Shown here: piece after piece, positions 15,476 to 24,597 of the stretch
How the letters are laid out: the number at the start of each line of letters is the position of its first letter
Numbering within the stretch: the first letter of the stretch is position 1
Origin: LZORAL124-50-18 sp051208045
GTDB taxonomy: Bacteria > Pseudomonadota > Gammaproteobacteria > Pseudomonadales > Oleiphilaceae
NCBI GenBank assembly: GCA_051208045.1
Contig: JBPJFY010000001.1
Span: forward strand, 992,001 to 1,056,000
DNA: 64,000 nucleotides
Reading direction: 5' to 3'
The notes under the pieces: model-generated
Told to the model about the DNA's origin: nothing
The model's input: the letters and a program-made list of their open reading frames with translations, nothing else
Database searches by the model: none
Position numbers and translations under genes: made by a program

Positions 15476-18211
15476 ATGAAATTGTTTAAAAAATCAGAAC
15501 CCAAGGATGACCCGAAAAAAGCGTCGGCTGCTCCTTCGGCACCGGAAAATAACAAGTCCAAAGGTCGCTTTAAGCGTTTTACTGCCTATCAGTACGGCAT
15601 GATTGTGGTTGTGCTGTTGGCTTTTGTCATCAGTGGTCTGCTGTTGGACAAAGTGGTACTGACGACTTCCGAGTCGGACGCTGTTGCCAAGCAGAGTCAG
15701 CAAGCGGCGAGCTTGATGAATGGCGTGTTCGAGTTCCAGGTACGGCACTTTACCCGGCAAGTGCAGGCGATTGCGAACTCGTCGACCGTGCTGGACAGTC
15801 TTGACAGTACTGATGAATTCAATACGCGACAGCACCTGGTCAAGGCGTTTCCTTATATGGAAAAAAGCTTCCTGTTCAAAAAAGGTGGGATAAAGCTGAG
15901 GCTTCCTGATGGTGAACAGCTGAGCTTTGCCAGTCTGGATATGCTCAAGCGTATCGAAAAAGGGGAGTCAATGGCGCCTGAAGCCTTCAAGATCGAAGAT
16001 AAATGGCATATTCAGGTCGCCACCCCGGTTCTGGATGACGGTGGTAATCTGGCGGGCACCTTGTTGTTGCAGTATTCGCCTCAACTTTTTTCTGACCTGT
16101 TCAAAGGTACACAAGGGAAAGTCTCAATTATTCAAGTGCAAGGCGAAACAGAAAGCGCATTTGTCGACTTGGGGGCGGGTAACGGGGAAGTGTATATGAC
16201 CGTGTCGCCGACAGTGAAAATCTGGAAGCTGGCCTATCAGCTGCCAGATTCCTCTACGTTACTGGACCGTACGTTTTTCTGGAGCGTTATGGGCGCCTGT
16301 AGTCTATTGGGCGTTCTTGGGGGATTTGTTCTGCTTTCCAGTCTGTTTGGAAGCCTGAGAAAAGACATCATTACGGTCACAGAGTATGCCAATCGATTAC
16401 TGGTGGGAGAGCGCCGTCGTGCGCCACAGGTAGCCTTCGGTAATTTTGATGCCATGGTGCGCAGCATGGAGCGCGCCAACAAAGCGGGCGAGAAAAAACG
16501 AGGGGCTTCACCAGAGCCGGTCGCTTCGCCCAAACCTGCGGCTCCCAAGGCGAAAAGTCCGGTGAAGTCGGATGCCGGCGCAACGGACAGTGGGTTGGAC
16601 GTGGATATGGTGGACGGTGATGATGACATGCTGGGGATGGGGGCACCGGTTGAAGAAGCGCCTGCGGCGACAATGCCGGAAGAAAGTGCGCCGCTCTTTG
16701 GGGATGACGACCTGCTGTCCGATGAATCGCTTGACCTGTCACTGGATGACGTCATGGACGCCGATGAAGGTGGCCTGATGGGCGACAGCATGATGGATGA
16801 GGGTGATGATGGGCTGGAGATTTCGGAAACCGAAGCAATTGATGCACCGGCGGAAATCTTCCGGGCCTATGATATCCGGGGTGTTGTCGGAGACAACATT
16901 ACACCGTCGCTTGTTACGCACCTGGGACGCGCCATTGGTTCGGAGGCCAGAGCGCAGGGGCAAAGCAGTATTGTGGTGGGCTATGATGGTCGCCTATCCA
17001 GTCCTGAGCTGGCGAATGCGCTGGTAGCGGGTCTGGTGCAAACCGGGTTGCAGGTCATTCAAATTGGTCAGGTCCCGACACCGGTCCTGTATTTTGCCAC
17101 CCATCAGTTGGGCACGGGCAGTGGTGTTATGGTGACGGGCAGCCACAATCCCGCGGAGTACAATGGTTTCAAGATCATGCTTAATGGCGATACTCTGGCG
17201 GGGGAGGCAATTCAGAAACTCTACAAGCGTATCGTCGTGCAGGATTACACCAGTGGGCAGGGATCGTCGATGGAACAGGACGTTTCCAGAGATTATACCG
17301 ACGCCATTCTTAATGATATTGCCGTGGCTGCGCCCCTGCGGGTGGTCGTCGACGCCGGCAACGGTGTGGCTGGTGAACTCGCACCGATGATCATAGAAGA
17401 GCTCGGTTGTGAAGTGATTCCGTTGTATTGTGACATCGACGGCAACTTCCCGAATCATCACCCGGATCCCGGTAAGCCTGAAAACCTGCAGGCGTTAAAA
17501 GATGCGGTGATTCAGGAGGGGGCAGATATCGGCATCGCATTTGACGGTGACGGTGATCGTTTGGGGGTGGTAACGAATGAAGGCAAAATTATCTGGCCGG
17601 ATCGGCTGCTCATGCTGTTTGCCAAGGACGTAGTCTCCCGTAATCCGGGGGCCGACATTATTTTTGACGTGAAATGCACGCGCAGACTCAATGCGCTGAT
17701 CAGTGAATATGGTGGTCGGCCCATTATGTGGAAGACCGGGCACTCTTTGATTAAGGCAAAAATGAAAGAGACGGGCGCACTGCTTGCCGGGGAAATGTCC
17801 GGACATGTTTTCTTCAAGGAGCGCTGGTTCGGCTTTGATGACGCCATCTACAGTGCCTCCCGGTTGCTGGAAATCCTGGGATTGGATGAACGACCGGCGG
17901 AAGAAATTTTTGCGGCATTGCCGGAAGACGTCAGCACGCCCGAAATCAATATTCCCGTCGATGAGGCAGCGAAGTTTTCCCTGGTCGAAGCCTTAGGCAA
18001 TAACGGTCAGTTTGGGGACGGAAATATTTCCAATATTGATGGTGTGCGTGTCGACTATGCGGATGGCTGGGGATTATGCCGGGCCTCAAATACGACGCCG
18101 ATGCTGGTGCTGCGTTTTGAAGCCAGCGACGATGCAGCGCTGTTGAGAATTCAGGAAATCTTTAAGCAGCAGTTGCTAAAAGTTGATGATAACCTGACAA
18201 TACCCTTCTAA
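15476..18211 (+). CDS. algC: Phosphomannomutase/phosphoglucomutase AlgC with membrane-anchored N-terminal extension
   Basis: 911 aa. Residues 456-911 are the four-domain alpha-D-phosphohexomutase: catalytic phosphoserine in VTGSHNP, metal loop DGDGDRLG, sugar loop GEMSGHVFF. It interconverts mannose and glucose 1- and 6-phosphates for alginate, LPS and exopolysaccharide precursors. Residues 1-455 are extra: a transmembrane helix near 38-60, an extracytoplasmic domain to about 255 (resembling a dCache/PAS-like sensor in pattern), a second helix near 262-285, then a long acidic low-complexity linker. Similar long AlgC proteins are known in pseudomonads, so the extension is not an artefact. Followed after 83 nt by argB. 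Confidence 0.93.
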   Translation: MKLFKKSEPKDDPKKASAAPSAPENNKSKGRFKRFTAYQYGMIVVVLLAFVISGLLLDKVVLTTSESDAVAKQSQQAASLMNGVFEFQVRHFTRQVQAIANSSTVLDSLDSTDEFNTRQHLVKAFPYMEKSFLFKKGGIKLRLPDGEQLSFASLDMLKRIEKGESMAPEAFKIEDKWHIQVATPVLDDGGNLAGTLLLQYSPQLFSDLFKGTQGKVSIIQVQGETESAFVDLGAGNGEVYMTVSPTVKIWKLAYQLPDSSTLLDRTFFWSVMGACSLLGVLGGFVLLSSLFGSLRKDIITVTEYANRLLVGERRRAPQVAFGNFDAMVRSMERANKAGEKKRGASPEPVASPKPAAPKAKSPVKSDAGATDSGLDVDMVDGDDDMLGMGAPVEEAPAATMPEESAPLFGDDDLLSDESLDLSLDDVMDADEGGLMGDSMMDEGDDGLEISETEAIDAPAEIFRAYDIRGVVGDNITPSLVTHLGRAIGSEARAQGQSSIVVGYDGRLSSPELANALVAGLVQTGLQVIQIGQVPTPVLYFATHQLGTGSGVMVTGSHNPAEYNGFKIMLNGDTLAGEAIQKLYKRIVVQDYTSGQGSSMEQDVSRDYTDAILNDIAVAAPLRVVVDAGNGVAGELAPMIIEELGCEVIPLYCDIDGNFPNHHPDPGKPENLQALKDAVIQEGADIGIAFDGDGDRLGVVTNEGKIIWPDRLLMLFAKDVVSRNPGADIIFDVKCTRRLNALISEYGGRPIMWKTGHSLIKAKMKETGALLAGEMSGHVFFKERWFGFDDAIYSASRLLEILGLDERPAEEIFAALPEDVSTPEINIPVDEAAKFSLVEALGNNGQFGDGNISNIDGVRVDYADGWGLCRASNTTPMLVLRFEASDDAALLRIQEIFKQQLLKVDDNLTIPF

Positions 18212-18223
18212 ATCAGCGTTTTC

Positions 18224-18246
18224 CACCGCACATGATGAGTGCGGTG
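18224..18246 (+). other. Strong intergenic hairpin between algC and argB
   Basis: CACCGCAC and GTGCGGTG, 8 perfect pairs, with a 7-nt loop. There is no T run after it, so it is not a standard terminator; it lies about 50 nt upstream of the argB start and could stabilise the mRNA end or pause polymerase. Confidence 0.6.
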
Positions 18247-18294
18247 TGCGACTGGCTACGCCCACTCAAATCCACTGAAAGTGAAATGTTGCCC

Positions 18295-19206
18295 ATGACT
18301 CTGGATCGATCCTCCGCCGAGCAGGTAGCCTCGGTACTCAGCAAAGCCTTGCCCTACATTCAACGATTTGCAGGAAAAACTCTGGTCATCAAATATGGCG
18401 GTAACGCCATGGAAAGTGAAGACCTCAAGAACAGTTTTGCCCGTGATGTGGTACTGATGAAGCTCGTTGGCATCAACCCGATTGTTGTGCACGGCGGTGG
18501 GCCACAAATAGGTGAGTACCTGGAAAAACTGAGCATTCCTACCCGCTTCGTTGAAGGCATGCGAGTGACGGACAGTGCCACCATGGATGTGGTGGAAATG
18601 GTACTCGGCGGATTGGTAAATAAGGACATTGTTTCGCTCATTAACCGTAACGGCGGCACCGCTATTGGTCTGACCGGAAAAGATGGTGACTTTCTTCGTG
18701 CTCGGAAAATGGAAGTGCGTGCTTCCAGTCCAGATATGCAGAAGTCTGAAATCATCGATATCGGGCACGTGGGTGAAGTGGTTCGCGTCAAACAAAGCGT
18801 GGTCACCATGTTGACCAACAGCAACGTCATTCCGGTGATCGCGCCGATTGGTGTGGATGAAAACGGTGTTTCCTACAATATCAACGCCGACCTGGTCGCA
18901 GGGAAAGTAGCGGAAGTCATGCAGGCAGAAAAGCTGATTTTGCTGACGAATATTTCCGGTTTGCAGGACAAGCAGGGCAAGGTACTGACGGGACTAACTA
19001 CCGCGCAGGTGAACGCCTTGATTGCCGATGGAACGATTTATGGGGGGATGTTGCCCAAGATCAACTGCGCGCTGTCCGCAGTCAATAATGGCGTTACCAG
19101 TGCGCATATTATTGATGGTCGTGTGGCTAATGCGACCCTGCTTGAAATCTTTACGGATGAAGGTGTGGGTACCTTGATCACCAACAAATCCATGACGGCG
19201 GCGTAG
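18295..19206 (+). CDS. argB: Acetylglutamate kinase
   Basis: 303 aa from the ATG at 18295, where family homology begins (MTLDRSSAEQVA); ATG at 18286 is an alternative. Second step of arginine synthesis: phosphorylates N-acetylglutamate. Amino acid kinase fold with GGNAM (residues 36-40), the HGGGPQIGEYL glycine-rich loop and the NADLVAGKVAE nucleotide-site region. The N-terminal extra helix seen here is typical of arginine-inhibited hexameric enzymes, so feedback control is likely. The algC-argB order is common in pseudomonads. Confidence 0.96.
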   Translation: MTLDRSSAEQVASVLSKALPYIQRFAGKTLVIKYGGNAMESEDLKNSFARDVVLMKLVGINPIVVHGGGPQIGEYLEKLSIPTRFVEGMRVTDSATMDVVEMVLGGLVNKDIVSLINRNGGTAIGLTGKDGDFLRARKMEVRASSPDMQKSEIIDIGHVGEVVRVKQSVVTMLTNSNVIPVIAPIGVDENGVSYNINADLVAGKVAEVMQAEKLILLTNISGLQDKQGKVLTGLTTAQVNALIADGTIYGGMLPKINCALSAVNNGVTSAHIIDGRVANATLLEIFTDEGVGTLITNKSMTAA

Positions 19207-19252
19207 TTAACGAGTCGATGATAGAGTTGCAAGGGAGCGGGTGGAGGTCGCA

Positions 19253-20299
19253 TTAAAAATGCGTTTTTATCGCCTGCTCTCCAATCACCTGATTTCTGCC
19301 TGCGTGTTTGGCGGCATAGAGACACTCATCTGCACGATGAATCAAGTTGTCGGTCGATTCAAAGGCTTTATACAGCGCAACCCCGGCGGACAGGGTGATT
19401 GAGCCAAGTTGTTTATTTTCCGTACTGTCCGTAAGACGTTGAGCGCTCACTTTCTTACGGATATTCTCTGCTACCGTGAGCGCAGATTCGTACGTGGTAT
19501 CCGGAAGAATTACGGCGAATTCTTCTCCGCCGAACCGTGCAACCGTGTCCTGGCCTTTGGTGATCTGCTTAATAATGGCGGCCACAAATTTTAACACTTT
19601 GTCGCCAGTCAAATGGCCATATTTGTCGTTGAACTTCTTGAAAAAATCAATGTCCAGAATGATCAAGGTCATCGGGCCACCTTCCGTGTTGGCTGCCTGT
19701 GCGGCATACGCCAGCTCTGTGTCAAAGGCAGCACGATTGGCGGCTCGGGTAAGGGGATCCGTGGAACTGGTAACATTCAGTTTTTCTACTTCTTTCCGCA
19801 GCGTTTGAATCTCTGCGGCCATGGTTTCAAGCGATGATTGCATCGCGCGTGTACTTTCTTCCTGGTTTTTCGTTTGGGTGATGAGCTCCGAGACCAGATC
19901 TTTGACGGCTTCGATATTGTTCTCTTCTGCCATTTTTTCAGAGCATTTTTCGAGCACCTGTCCAAAAGTGCTCAAGCCCTCACCGCTCTGCGCGACATCT
20001 TTCAGTAGTTCGTCAATGAGTTTGCGGACTTCAAACTGGATTTTAATGGCGGCTGCAGTTTCGTTTTTGGCAATAAACGTTTCGTAGAGGTGCTTGTTCA
20101 GGTCTTCGGTGAATTCGAGGTTGGCAGCAATGTGTGCGTCGATTGCCCGGTTGAGTTCCGGGCTGTTGCCGGTGGTGTATTCGTACCAGACAGAATAGTT
20201 TTCGGGCGTGGCCGGGATACGCCGCTTGCTCATTTCGGGAAGCGTTTGCTTAAGGTAGGCGATGGCTTGCGTCAGCATAAATTGGTTTTCACTGTCCAT
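19253..20299 (-). CDS. GGDEF diguanylate cyclase, soluble
   Basis: 348 aa from the ATG at 20299; the frame stays open to 20419 but that stretch is atypical sequence. Residues about 1-100 form an N-terminal helical domain shared with other GGDEF proteins; 100-175 are coiled coil; the GGDEF domain follows (DPLTRAANRAAF, LDIDFFKKFNDKYGHLTGD, RFGGEEFAVILP). All active-site residues are present, so it should make c-di-GMP. The inhibitory I-site is KGQD instead of RxxD, so product inhibition may be weak. No membrane helix. Divergent from the gene at 20632; a good promoter lies at 20443-20470. Confidence 0.93.
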   Translation of the reverse strand: MDSENQFMLTQAIAYLKQTLPEMSKRRIPATPENYSVWYEYTTGNSPELNRAIDAHIAANLEFTEDLNKHLYETFIAKNETAAAIKIQFEVRKLIDELLKDVAQSGEGLSTFGQVLEKCSEKMAEENNIEAVKDLVSELITQTKNQEESTRAMQSSLETMAAEIQTLRKEVEKLNVTSSTDPLTRAANRAAFDTELAYAAQAANTEGGPMTLIILDIDFFKKFNDKYGHLTGDKVLKFVAAIIKQITKGQDTVARFGGEEFAVILPDTTYESALTVAENIRKKVSAQRLTDSTENKQLGSITLSAGVALYKAFESTDNLIHRADECLYAAKHAGRNQVIGEQAIKTHF

Positions 20300-20442
20300 T
20301 CGTGGAAGGCACCTCGAAAAACTACCATGCCCGGTACGTCCTTGAAACAAAGCATCCCTTGCAACAAAGCATGTAAACACAAAAGCAGGCAACGGAAACG
20401 AAGCGCAGAAGTGCGGCACAATGTTTTCACCCTTATCGTTAG

Positions 20443-20470
20443 GTTATAATCCAATTTCAACAATTTACAA
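20443..20470 (-). promoter_or_regulatory. Promoter of the GGDEF gene
   Basis: Minus strand: -35 TTGTAA (20470-20465), 16-bp spacer, -10 TATAAC (20448-20443), about 140 nt before the proposed start at 20299. The long leader is unexplained. Confidence 0.5.
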
Positions 20471-20631
20471 GTTTTGTGCGTTAATCCCGCTTTACCCGTT
20501 ACAAAAGGCGAGACTGAGCTAAAATAGAGGAAGCGCCGGTGATTCCGGTGGTGAACTCTGCGCTCAAAAACCCCTGTTTCTGCCTAAAACCAGCAGACGC
20601 TCAATCAAGACAAGTAGCGAAAACATCGATT

Positions 20632-21987
20632 ATGAAACGAATTCTGGTATTTATCGTTGTACTGGCGATCTCTCTGCCTGTGATCTTCAAGGTGGTTGTT
20701 TGGGGGGGCGTTTATCTTCAGTTGAAGCAGGCCAAACAAGCATTCACTCCCTATGGCGTCATCGATTGGCGTGGTATCTATTCTTCTTTCGATGGCAAGA
20801 TCGGCGTGGAAGGCTTATCGGTGACACCTTTTCAATTGAAGGAAACCTTGCAAATTGACCTGGTGGAAGCAGATTTTAAAGGGCTGAATCTGATGGTGGA
20901 GGCCATGGTGCCGGTGCTGTCCGACGTCTACCCGGATTCGCTTACCTTTAATATTCATGGTGCCCGGATGGCGCTCAATGATGCATCATTGGGGATTCTG
21001 CAGCCTGACAATAAGCGCCTGACAGACATCAGTCTGTCGCGCATCTACGCCTGTGGTGACATAAAACTGTTGACTGGGCGCGAGCTGAAAGCGATGGGGT
21101 ATGAATCCATCGAGTACGACGGCATGCTCGCGTATCATCTGGACCCTGTGGCCAGCAAACTGGCCGTGACTTCCCAGATTGAAGCGGTGGGGATGGGGCA
21201 GGCCAAAGCCGACTTCCTGTTTAGCTTTGGGGGCAGTTTTTCGCCGGTCAAGCTGCTGGGGGATGCAGCCTCCCTGAAAAAAGTGTCGATCTCTCTGAAG
21301 GATCTGGGTTATTACCGTCGCCTGGCATTTTTATGTGGTCGATTAACCAACCTCAGCCAGTCTGAGTATATTCAGGCTGCGCTCTCTGAATGGCAAAATA
21401 CACTGGCTCACTCAGGCATTGTAATTCCGTCCGGCTTCGTTTCAGCACTGAATGAATACATGGCGCTTGGTGCGCAGCTGGATATTCAGATTGAACCTCG
21501 TCAGCGTATTCTCCAGCTGATTCAAGATGCAAAGGACAGCAGCGGGAAGTTGGTGCGTCCAGACTCCATTGTTGCTGGATTGAACCCGTCATTTGGTTTG
21601 AGCTGGGGGCAGCTCCAGCCATTGGTAATTCAGTTCAATGAAAAACGGTTGACGCATGCACTGCTTACGGAGGGTGAAATTCAGGAAAAGGTGAGAAAAG
21701 TGAAGGAAGCACTCGCCGCACAGCCTGAAATCCGCATAGAATATCGGTACATCGACAAGTCCATTGCACAGCTCCCCGAGTTTGTCGGACGTCAGGTCAA
21801 ACTGTTCCTTGTGGATGGCAAAGTACATGAGGGGGAAATGGGGGCCATGACGGAAGAGCAGGTGGAAATTGTCGAAAAACTGAATTCAGGTTCCTTTGCG
21901 TTCCCCATTCGCCTTGAACTGGTTGAGCGTGTTCAGGTACGGAAACGCATCGAGATCAAGGTGCCTGTTACGCCGCCCGTTGAGTGA
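20632..21987 (+). CDS. Membrane-anchored protein of unknown function upstream of argE
   Basis: 451 aa from the ATG at 20632, where a clear signal anchor begins (MKRILVFIVVLAISLPVIFKV); the ORF extends to 20539 without such a start. The rest is predicted extracytoplasmic, with alternating strands and few motifs; the overall look recalls AsmA/YdgA-like periplasmic proteins, but I do not recognise a family with confidence. Two cysteines about 50 codons either side of residue 250 could form a disulfide (not certain). It is 11 nt upstream of argE on the same strand and probably co-transcribed with argE and argA, though no functional link to arginine is evident. Confidence 0.7.
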   Translation: MKRILVFIVVLAISLPVIFKVVVWGGVYLQLKQAKQAFTPYGVIDWRGIYSSFDGKIGVEGLSVTPFQLKETLQIDLVEADFKGLNLMVEAMVPVLSDVYPDSLTFNIHGARMALNDASLGILQPDNKRLTDISLSRIYACGDIKLLTGRELKAMGYESIEYDGMLAYHLDPVASKLAVTSQIEAVGMGQAKADFLFSFGGSFSPVKLLGDAASLKKVSISLKDLGYYRRLAFLCGRLTNLSQSEYIQAALSEWQNTLAHSGIVIPSGFVSALNEYMALGAQLDIQIEPRQRILQLIQDAKDSSGKLVRPDSIVAGLNPSFGLSWGQLQPLVIQFNEKRLTHALLTEGEIQEKVRKVKEALAAQPEIRIEYRYIDKSIAQLPEFVGRQVKLFLVDGKVHEGEMGAMTEEQVEIVEKLNSGSFAFPIRLELVERVQVRKRIEIKVPVTPPVE

Positions 21988-21998
21988 GTTTTAAGTAA

Positions 21999-23147
21999 AT
22001 GATTGACGCAAATGCGTTTAAAAAACAGCTTCATGAGTTGATTCGTCGCCCATCCATCAGTTGCGCCTCCCCGGATTGGGATCAAGGAAATCAGGACGTT
22101 ATTCTCTATCTGGCGGAAATGTTTGGTGGCTTGGGGTTTTCATGCGAAATTCAGCCAGTCGATGAAGAAAAAGGAAAGTACAACCTGATCGCCTGCCTCG
22201 GTCATGGGCCTGGCGGGCTGGTCCTGTCCGGTCATTCGGACACCGTGCCTTACGATGAGAGTGGCTGGCAGAAAGACCCGTTTACCGTGACTGATGCAGA
22301 TAACCGGTTCTATGGTCTGGGTACCTGTGACATGAAAGGCTTTTTTGCCGTGATTGCTGCCACGGTCCAAAGCATGGATCTATCCCGCATACAGCGTCCG
22401 CTGGTGGTGTTGGCGACGGCAGACGAAGAGAGTTCCATGTCAGGTGCGCGTGCACTGGCAGATTCCGGTCGGCAATTTGGGCGTGCTGCGGTGATTGGTG
22501 AGCCCACGTCGCTGCGGCCTATCCGAATGCATAAAGGCATTTTGATGGAAGTGATTCGTGTGACGGGTCATTCGGGACATTCGTCCAATCCTGCCCTTGG
22601 GGTGAGTGCTTTGGAGTGCATGAATGAGGTGATGGGTGAATTGCTCCACTACCGGTCTCGTATGCAGGCGCGGTGGCAGCACCCCGGCTTTGATGTGAAT
22701 GTGCCCACCCTGAATCTCGGTCATATTCATGGTGGCGATAATCCGAATCGCATATGCGGACATTGCGAGTTGCACTTTGATTTGCGTCCTTTGCCAGGTA
22801 TGGAGATCGAGATGCTTCGTGCCGACATTGCCAGTCTGGTTCAGCCCTTGGCTGAAAAGTACGGCGCTCGAATCGAAGTGGACCAGTTGTTTGAAGGGGT
22901 GCCATCCTTTGAAACGCCGGCCTCTGCCGAGTTGGTAGCGCTCAGCGAAAAACTGACGGGTTTCCAGGCCGAGAGTGTCGCTTTTGCCACAGAAGCCCCG
23001 TTTCTGCAGCAACTGGGTATTGAAACGATTGTGATGGGGCCGGGCTCCATAGACCAGGCGCATCAGCCCAATGAGTTTTTGGCTCACGAGCAGATCCCGC
23101 AAGCAGTAAAATTGCTGCAACAACTGATTCAACATTATTGCCTTTGA
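21999..23147 (+). CDS. argE: Acetylornithine deacetylase
   Basis: 382 aa, cytoplasmic M20-family dizinc hydrolase releasing ornithine from N-acetylornithine. Metal and catalytic residues: SGHSDTVPYD (His and catalytic Asp), GLGTCDMKGF (bridging Asp), ADEESS (general base Glu and Zn Glu), and the C-terminal His in DQAHQPNE. A dimerisation domain lies at about 175-285 (HKGILMEVIRVTGHSGHSSNP). Same operon as argA, 40 nt downstream, an arrangement known in related marine gammaproteobacteria. Confidence 0.95.
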   Translation: MIDANAFKKQLHELIRRPSISCASPDWDQGNQDVILYLAEMFGGLGFSCEIQPVDEEKGKYNLIACLGHGPGGLVLSGHSDTVPYDESGWQKDPFTVTDADNRFYGLGTCDMKGFFAVIAATVQSMDLSRIQRPLVVLATADEESSMSGARALADSGRQFGRAAVIGEPTSLRPIRMHKGILMEVIRVTGHSGHSSNPALGVSALECMNEVMGELLHYRSRMQARWQHPGFDVNVPTLNLGHIHGGDNPNRICGHCELHFDLRPLPGMEIEMLRADIASLVQPLAEKYGARIEVDQLFEGVPSFETPASAELVALSEKLTGFQAESVAFATEAPFLQQLGIETIVMGPGSIDQAHQPNEFLAHEQIPQAVKLLQQLIQHYCL

Positions 23148-23187
23148 TCAAGGTCGCGTGTAAAGCAAAAGGAGTTTTCCGTTCAGG

Positions 23188-24543
23188 ATGATTGATAAGC
23201 AGCCTCGAAAAATTCAGCACAGCGAAGACAAAAACTGGCTTTTCTGGTTTCGCCACAGTTCGCCCTACATCAACGCGCATCGCGGAAAAACCGTCGTGCT
23301 GGCGATGGGTGGCGAAGCGCTGGATCATACCAACCTGACGAACGTTATCCACGATATTGCCTTGTTGAACAGCCTGGGGGTTCGACTGGTGCTCGTGTTT
23401 GGCGCGCGCCCCCAGATTGAAAAAACACTGGCGCTGGCGGGCATTGAGTCTGTGATTCATCATGGTCTGCGCGTAACTCCGGAAGCCGCTATGCCGCATA
23501 TTCTGGCTGCCGTCGGGCAATTGCGCGCCAAGCTGGAAGCGCAGCTCACCACCGGGGTCGTGAATTCGCCCATGCATGGCGCTGGGATCCGAGTGATGAG
23601 TGGTAACCTGGTGACTGCTCGCCCGGTTGGGGTGCTGGACGGTGTCGATTTGTGTTACACGGGGCGGGTAAGAAAAGTCGATAAAGAAGGTGTCGCACGC
23701 CTGCTGGATCATCGCGCCATTGTGTTGCTGCCTTCGATCGGCTATTCCCTTACCGGTGAGAGCTTCAATCTGGGTTTCGAAGATGTTGCCTGCTCCGTCG
23801 CAGAAGCCGTTCAGGCAGACAAGCTGATCATCTTTGCCGGCCAGGGCGGACTGGAAGATGAACAAGGCAATTTGCTCAGAGAACTGTCCTTGAAACAGGC
23901 GGAAGAATGGGTAGGTCGCATGCGACAGACCGACGATTCGCCGGATCAGCTGGCCGAATTACTGGCGCTTTCTGTGCGCGCTGGCAGAAAAGGGGTAAAG
24001 CGCTGCCATGTGATTGATTATCGTGAAGATGGCGCGTTGATCAATGAGTTGTTCACCCGGGATGGTGCCGGTACCATGGTGTACGACGATGAGTATGAGC
24101 AGATTCGCAGTGCGACCATTGAGGATATTGCGGGAATTCAAGCGCTGTTGATTCCATTGGAGCAGGAAGGCGTGCTCGTGCGTCGCTCTCGGGAGTTGCT
24201 GGAAAACGAGATCGCCTATTTCACGGTGGATGAACGGGATGGGTCCATCATCGGCTGTGCCGCACTGTATCCTTACCCTGCAGATAAAACCGGCGAGCTG
24301 GCCTGTTTTGTGGTGTCTGCCGATTACCGCAAGGCAGGAAGGGGGGATGTATTGCTGAGTTTGATTGAGAAGCAGGCTATCGCGAAAGGGATCCGGCGCC
24401 TGTTTGTGCTGACCACGCAAACCGAGCACTGGTTTCGAGAACGTGGGTTTGATGTGGGGTCGGTAGCAGACTTACCTGAGCCGAAACGCGCCAAGTACAA
24501 TCCGCAGCGGAACTCGAAGATCTTTATTAAAACACTGAGCTAG
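23188..24543 (+). CDS. argA: N-acetylglutamate synthase (bifunctional fold ArgA)
   Basis: 451 aa. First step of arginine synthesis: acetyl-CoA plus glutamate to N-acetylglutamate. Residues 1-295 form an amino acid kinase-like domain that binds arginine for feedback (VLVFGARPQIE, TGRVRKVD, SIGYSLTGESFNL); residues 300-451 are the GNAT acetyltransferase (ATIEDIAGIQALL, LYPYPADKTGELACFVVSADYRKAGRGDVLL with the acetyl-CoA loop, FRERGFDVG). Typical ArgA length. The spacing of 40 nt from argE and the following hairpin suggest it ends the operon. argB is in the same window but in a separate unit. Confidence 0.96.
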   Translation: MIDKQPRKIQHSEDKNWLFWFRHSSPYINAHRGKTVVLAMGGEALDHTNLTNVIHDIALLNSLGVRLVLVFGARPQIEKTLALAGIESVIHHGLRVTPEAAMPHILAAVGQLRAKLEAQLTTGVVNSPMHGAGIRVMSGNLVTARPVGVLDGVDLCYTGRVRKVDKEGVARLLDHRAIVLLPSIGYSLTGESFNLGFEDVACSVAEAVQADKLIIFAGQGGLEDEQGNLLRELSLKQAEEWVGRMRQTDDSPDQLAELLALSVRAGRKGVKRCHVIDYREDGALINELFTRDGAGTMVYDDEYEQIRSATIEDIAGIQALLIPLEQEGVLVRRSRELLENEIAYFTVDERDGSIIGCAALYPYPADKTGELACFVVSADYRKAGRGDVLLSLIEKQAIAKGIRRLFVLTTQTEHWFRERGFDVGSVADLPEPKRAKYNPQRNSKIFIKTLS

Positions 24544-24581
24544 CCCACTTGGGTGAGCTGGCTCACAAGGATGAGTGGGCT
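24542..24581. terminator. Compound hairpin between argA and the LolA-like gene
   Basis: Outer arms AGCCCACT and AGTGGGCT enclose an inner GTGAG/CTCAC hairpin. It lies at the end of two converging genes. There is no strong T run, so its terminator activity is probable but not certain. Confidence 0.5.
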
Positions 24582-24597
24582 CCTGAGTAGCGCTGAG

